NCBI GenBank assembly: GCA_000831005.1
Contig: CP007152.1
Location: 1,922,001 to 1,986,000, forward strand
Source of the DNA: Marinobacter salarius
GTDB taxonomy: Bacteria > Pseudomonadota > Gammaproteobacteria > Pseudomonadales > Oleiphilaceae
Direction: 5' to 3'
Length of the DNA stretch: 64,000 bases
The notes under the pieces are model-generated. The model was given only the letters and a program-made list of their open reading frames with translations, searched no databases and had not been told where the DNA came from. Every line of letters begins with the position of its first letter. Position 1 is the first letter of the stretch. Of this stretch, positions 59,509 through 64,000 are shown piece after piece. A program made the translations under genes and the position numbers.

Positions 59509-59536
59509 ATTCCCGCCGGGCAGGGCCGGCGGGAAT
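59509..59536 (-). terminator. Strong hairpin (attenuator-like) between teaA and teaB
   Basis: Perfect 11-bp arms ATTCCCGCCGG (59509-59519) and CCGGCGGGAAT (59526-59536) around a 6-nt loop are followed on the minus strand by CTGTTTT. It lies 14 bp after the teaA stop and would favour a teaA-only transcript, giving more binding protein than permease. Confidence 0.7.
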
Positions 59537-59549
59537 GGTTCCTTCAGGA

Positions 59550-60577
59550 TCAGTTGCTCTGAACTTCCTTGAGGTCTTCCTTGAACTGGTTCAGCAGTTC
59601 TTTACCGCTTTCGCCAGTCATCTCGATGAACTTCTCTTCAACCTGCGGCGCGCGGGCCTTGAAGGCTTCGATCTGTTCGTCGTTCAGGCGAGTGACGGTG
59701 ACTTCGTCGCTGGCTTTCTGGATCTTCTCAAGGGCTTCTTCAGCGAGACCATCGATGTGAACGATGATTTTCTCGAACGCGTAATCCGCAGCGTCCTCAA
59801 CAAGCTTCTTGTCTTCGTCGGACAGGCCGTCGTAGAAGTTCTTGTTGGCCATCATGCAGTGGTGAACCAGCCGTGACTGGTAAAGACCAGGTTCGGGGAA
59901 ACTTCATAAAGACCGCCGGATTCGATCCAGAAAATCGGGTTCTCCTGACCCTGGATCATGTTGGTCTGCAGGGCACCGTAAACTTCACCCCAGGGCAGCG
60001 GCGTGGGGGTTGCACCAAACGCTGAATAGGTTTCCGACAGCAGCGGGTTGGTCATGACACGGATCTTCTTGTTGTTGAAGTCTTCCGGTTTGCTGACGGG
60101 CTCGTCCACCGTTACAACCATTTCGCCTTCCGGGTACATCTGCAGAAGCTCCAGACCATTCTGGGCATACAGCTCCGGGAAGTCCTCGTTGATCGCCTCA
60201 CTTTCACGGAAGAACTTGATCACCGTGTCCATGTCGGTCGGCATCAGGTAAGGAATGAAGAAAATTTGCGCTTCCGGAATCAGCGAGCCGGTGAAGCCGG
60301 GAGACTGGTTGACGAAGTTAAGGATGCCAGCCTGGGTCTGCTCCATGATGTCGTCGGATTCGCCGAGCTCACCAAAACGATAAATCTGCAAGGTGTGGTC
60401 GGAGTTGTCTTCGATGTATTCCTTGAAGTCGTAAGCGAATACGTCCTGGACATCACCTTCATATTCTTCGTGCGCATAGCGCCAGTTGGCAGCATTCACC
60501 GAATTCGCCGCTGTCATTGCGGCAAAGGCAAACGCAGAAAATCCGGCCAGTTTCTTGAACTTGCTCATGGTGCTCAT
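59550..60577 (-). CDS. teaA: Ectoine-binding TRAP protein TeaA; one apparent frame break
   Basis: A periplasmic binding protein of about 342 residues after repair with signal peptide FAFAAMTAANSVNAANW. The mature sequence is very close to Halomonas elongata TeaA as I recall it: NWRYAHEEYEGDVQDVFA, YRFGELGESDDIMEQTQAGI, IPYLMPTDMDTVIKFF, TPTPLPWGEVYGALQTN and GQENPIFWIESGGLYEVSPN. Ectoine and hydroxyectoine are therefore the likely ligands, imported as compatible solutes or nutrients. The frame breaks near 59853 (one base lost; repair gives GWFTTAMMANKNF). ATG 60577 and the in-frame ATG 60568 are both possible starts. Confidence 0.92.
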
Positions 60578-60758
60578 CGCGTTGTCTCCGCTTATTTTTT
60601 TGCTGAAATGATCTGTTACATTTATTTAGACTGGCAAAACAATCCCGATTTCGCAAGAAATTGGCGAATTTACCTGGGGCCGAAAGCGACGCGTTCCGGT
60701 CGCCCATGCAAGTTGTGGTAGGCTTTTGTTTCTTACCGGAAACAACACACAGGCAGGT

Positions 60759-63700
60759 ATGCCAGTAACGCCATCCATCGAGCCCGGCTTTCACGCCATC
60801 CACGCGAATCATCTGGAAGACCTGCGCCGGGCTGTGGTCTGGATCTGCCGGCAAAGCCCCCTGCCACCGCTGGAAAGTGAAACCTTTCTGGTGCAGAGCA
60901 ATGGTATTGCCCAATGGCTCAAGCTGGCACTGGCTGAAGACCCGTCGAGGAGGGTGCTGATGTCGGGGTCGGCGGCCTGGGGATTGCGGCCGGCATGGAT
61001 TTTCTGTTTCCCGCCCGCTTTATCTGGCAGGCCTACCGTGCGGTACTGACCTCGGAGGCGTACCGGAACAGTCCCCGTTTGATAAGTCCCGACTGGTCTG
61101 GCGCCTGTTCCGACTACTGCCGGAGTTGATCGCGGACGACGACGTGTTTGCGCCGTTGCGACGATTCATGGCCGGAACGGATACTGAAACCCGACGCTAC
61201 CAGCTCGCCGGCAAGATTGCGGACCTGTTCGACCAGTATCAGGTTTTCCGCGCCGATTGGCTGGCGGATTGGGAAGCCGGCCATGACCGGCTGCGGATGG
61301 CGCGCGGCGAATACCGTGAGCTTGGCGATGAGCTGCGCTGGCAGGCGGTACTGTGGCGCAGGCTGGTGGCCGATGTGGGCGAACTCGCGGGTACCAGCCG
61401 TTCACGCATTCATACCCGGTTCATGGCGCAAGGGCAGGCACTGACAGCCGCAGACCGGCCTCCAAACCTGCCCCGTCGTATTGTGGTCTTCGGTGTGTCA
61501 TCCCTGCCGAAGCAGGCGCTGGAAGCCCTGTCCGTTCTCAGCCGGGTCAGTCAGGTGGTGCTCTGTGTCCATAATCCCAGCGAATTTTACTGGGCCGACA
61601 TCATCAGCGACCGTGACCTGCTGACGGCGGACCGCAAGCGCGGCAAGACCCACCCGGAACTGGCGGCACTGACCGACCCTGATGCCCTCCACCAGCACGC
61701 CAACCCCCTGCTGGCGGCCTGGGGCAAACAGGGGCGGGACTACATTCGCCTGCTGGACGAGTTCGACAACCCCGAGGCGTACCAGGGCCGCGTGGCAACT
61801 CCGGAGGGCCGGATCGATATTTTCACGCCCCACGGAGATCCGGATAAGCCTGCGCTGTTGCACCAGATCCAGAACGACATTCGTTCGCTCACTTCCCAGG
61901 CAGAGATGCTGGGGCAGGCACGGACCCTCGATCCGTTCCAGGACGATTCCGTGGTGTTTCACAATGCCCACAGCCCGCAACGGGAAGTGGAGATTCTTCA
62001 CGACCAGTTGCTGGCGGCATTCAACAGCAACCCGCAGCTTCGGCCCCGCGACGTGATCGTCATGGTGCCAGACGTCGACACCTACGCACCTCACATCCAG
62101 GCGGTGTTTGGCCGTTACCCGTCGTCGTCCCGGCGCTACATCCCGTTCACCATTTCCGACCAGGGCCAGCGGCATCGTCAGCCGGTGCTGATTGCACTGG
62201 ACACGTTGATGGCGCTGCCCGAAAGCCGTTTTGGCGTCAGCGAGATCATCAGCCTGCTGGAAGTGCCGGCCGTACGCAGCCGGTTCGGTATCGCCGAGGG
62301 CGATCTTCCATTGGTACGCCAATGGGTGGACGGCGCCAACATTCGCTGGGGCCTGCACAGCGAACATCGCAGCAGTCTCGACTTGCCTGAGGGGCTGGAA
62401 CGCAACACCTGGCAGGCGGGGCTGCGGCGGATGCTGTTGGGCTATGGCGCTGGCCGCGACGATCCCTGGCAGGGCATCGAACCGTTCGAGGAAATCGGCG
62501 GCCTGCAGGCAGGTGTGGCGGGCAATCTCTACCGCTTTGTGGATCGGCTGGAAGAGCTCTGGCACGAGCTCAGGTCCACTGCGACGCCTGCCGGCTGGCT
62601 CGATCGGCTGCAGTCCATCCTCGAACGCTTCTTCGCTGAACTGTCTGACGACGATTTACTGCTGGTGAACCGGCTACGCCGACAGGCAGAGCAGTGGCTC
62701 CAGGATTGCAACAGTGCGGGCATGGAAGAGGTGGAACTGCCCCTGAGCATCGTGCGGGAAATTCTGCTGGAAGGGTTGGAAGAAGGTGGCCTCAATCAGC
62801 GCTTCCTGGCCGGCAAGGTCAATTTTGCAACCCTGATGCCCATGCGCGCCATCCCCTTTCGGCGGGTGTGCCTGTTGGGCATGAACGACGGTGACTACCC
62901 GCGCTCGCGACCGCCGGTGGATTTTGACCTGATGGCCGTGGATTACCGGCCGGGCGACCGTTCCCGCCGGGAGGACGACCGCTACCTGTTTCTGGAGGCA
63001 TTGCTCTCCGCGCGGGAGCAGCTTTACATCAGTTGGGTAGGGCGCAGCATCCGTGATGACTCGGAACGGCCACCCTCCGTACTGGTCAGCCAGCTCTGTG
63101 ACCATCTTGATGCGGTGTGGCAGGTGGAGGAGTCGGACCGAAAAGCCTCTCCGGCCCTGACGATCAAACACCCGCTGCAGCCGTTCAGCCGTGAGTATTT
63201 TCCCGCCGGAAATCGCGGAGCCGGGCACAATGGCTCGCCCGACGTGAACGCAGTGCTGGCAACGCGGCGCCTGTTCACCTATGACAGTGAATGGCTCAGT
63301 GCGCACCAGCAACGGGAAACCGATGTGGTGGGCGTCGAACTGCCTTTCCTGCCTCCGGCGGAGCCACTGACGATTGCTGATATTGGCGCTTTCCTCAAGC
63401 GACCAGTGGACACCTTTTACCAGCGCCGGCTGCAGGTCCGGTTTACCGATGTGGAGAGCCTGGACACCGACAACGAGGCATTCGCCATGGACGGCTTGCA
63501 CCACTGGCGCCTGGAGGACGAACTGATCCGTCATGCGGTGATGAAATCGGGCACCGAGGACGAGCTGCGTCAGCGGCTGGAGGCTGCCCTGGCGAGCATG
63601 ACCCGGCGAGGTGAGTTGGGCATGGGAGTGACCGAAACCGCCCTGACCCGGCAGTTGGAAAGCCGCATGCCAGACCTGTACCGGCGTTATCAGGAGGCCG

Positions 63701-64000
63701 TGGCGCTCTGGCCTGAGCCGGTGGAAGATATCTCAGGCTTTGAGTACCGCCATGAGCATGGCGACGCGGCGGTCACTGTTAACGACAGGCTGGGCAACCT
63801 GCGTACCCGCCCGGGCGGTGACCTCTGCCGGGTGGTGATCGCCAGCAGCAATTTGCTGGAAGGGTCCGGAAGCGCTCGCCAGCTAAAGTTCCCGGCCCTC
63901 TTGGAACACTGGGTGGCACACCTGGCAGGTAATATTCGCTACGACGCTTTCCACACCCTGATGATCGCCAAAGAGGAAAAGCGTGTCGTCAACCTGTTGC
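60759..64000 (+). CDS. recC: Exodeoxyribonuclease V gamma subunit RecC (runs off window end); two apparent frame breaks
   Basis: The first 1080 or so residues of RecC, the Chi-scanning subunit of RecBCD. The N terminus reads FHAIHANHLEDLRRAVVWIC and LVQSNGIAQWLKLALAED. After repair it continues GLGIAAGMDFLFPARFIWQA and VPEQSPFDKSRLVWRLFRLL. Later segments include VVFGVSSLPKQALEALSVLS, VHNPSEFYWADI, HNAHSPQREVEILHDQLLAA, ISDQGQRHRQPVLIALDTLM and GKVNFATLMPMRAIPFRRVC. Breaks near 60955 (one G lost from a G run) and 61060 (one G lost) are likely sequence errors. The frame is open to the end of the window. Confidence 0.93.

Overview
The window reads as chromosomal DNA of a moderately GC-rich marine or halophilic gammaproteobacterium. 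Marinobacter or a close relative is my best guess. That guess rests on gene content (a Halomonas-type ectoine TRAP transporter, a Pseudomonas-type pel locus, a Pseudomonas-type phenol meta-pathway) and on no marker gene. I saw no tRNA, rRNA, insertion sequence, phage gene or CRISPR array.

Layout. (1) 1-16.1 kb: a complete dmp phenol catabolic cluster, with the sigma54 activator dmpR transcribed away from dmpKLMNOPQBCDEFGH-I. Two glutathione/thioredoxin-fold genes sit between dmpH and dmpI. A divergent LigB/DOPA-dioxygenase-like protein that has lost its metal histidines and a PanE-like reductase follow dmpI. (2) 16.3-24.5 kb: AraC and IclR regulators, a porin, glutathione-dependent formaldehyde detoxification (adhC, fghA) with a divergent LysR gene, a hotdog thioesterase, a DJ-1/PfpI protein and a periplasmic binding protein. 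(3) 24.4-38.8 kb: a small ORF behind a Fur-box-like site, a thioesterase, an HD-GYP protein and the complete exopolysaccharide operon pelABCDEFG on the minus strand. (4) 39-43.3 kb: a membrane protein, a TSUP permease, YchJ, a RarD-like permease and a SixA-CHAD fusion. (5) 43.5-50.2 kb: a chemoreceptor, an orphan TRAP binding protein and potABCD, with tight or overlapping junctions from the TRAP gene onward. (6) 50.2-57 kb: a phnDCEE-type ABC transporter with a HAD hydrolase, and a membrane diguanylate cyclase. (7) 57-60.6 kb: teaABCD-type ectoine uptake. (8) 60.8 kb to the end: recC, running off the window.

How the genes work together. DmpR senses phenols and drives the operon from a -24/-12 promoter. 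The multicomponent hydroxylase makes catechol, DmpB cleaves it, and DmpC/I/H or DmpD followed by DmpE/G/F yield pyruvate and acetyl-CoA. PelD carries an RGLD c-di-GMP-binding motif, and the same window holds a GGEEF cyclase and an HD-GYP phosphodiesterase.

Quality caveat. I count about 30 frame breaks in otherwise well-conserved genes. Frame arithmetic makes about 28 of them single-base losses; the other two fit a one-base gain or two-base loss. Restoring the frame gives normal family lengths and residues, so I treat these genes as intact with base-calling or assembly errors, and give full spans. The 31.9-40.2 kb and 18.0-28.5 kb stretches look free of such breaks.
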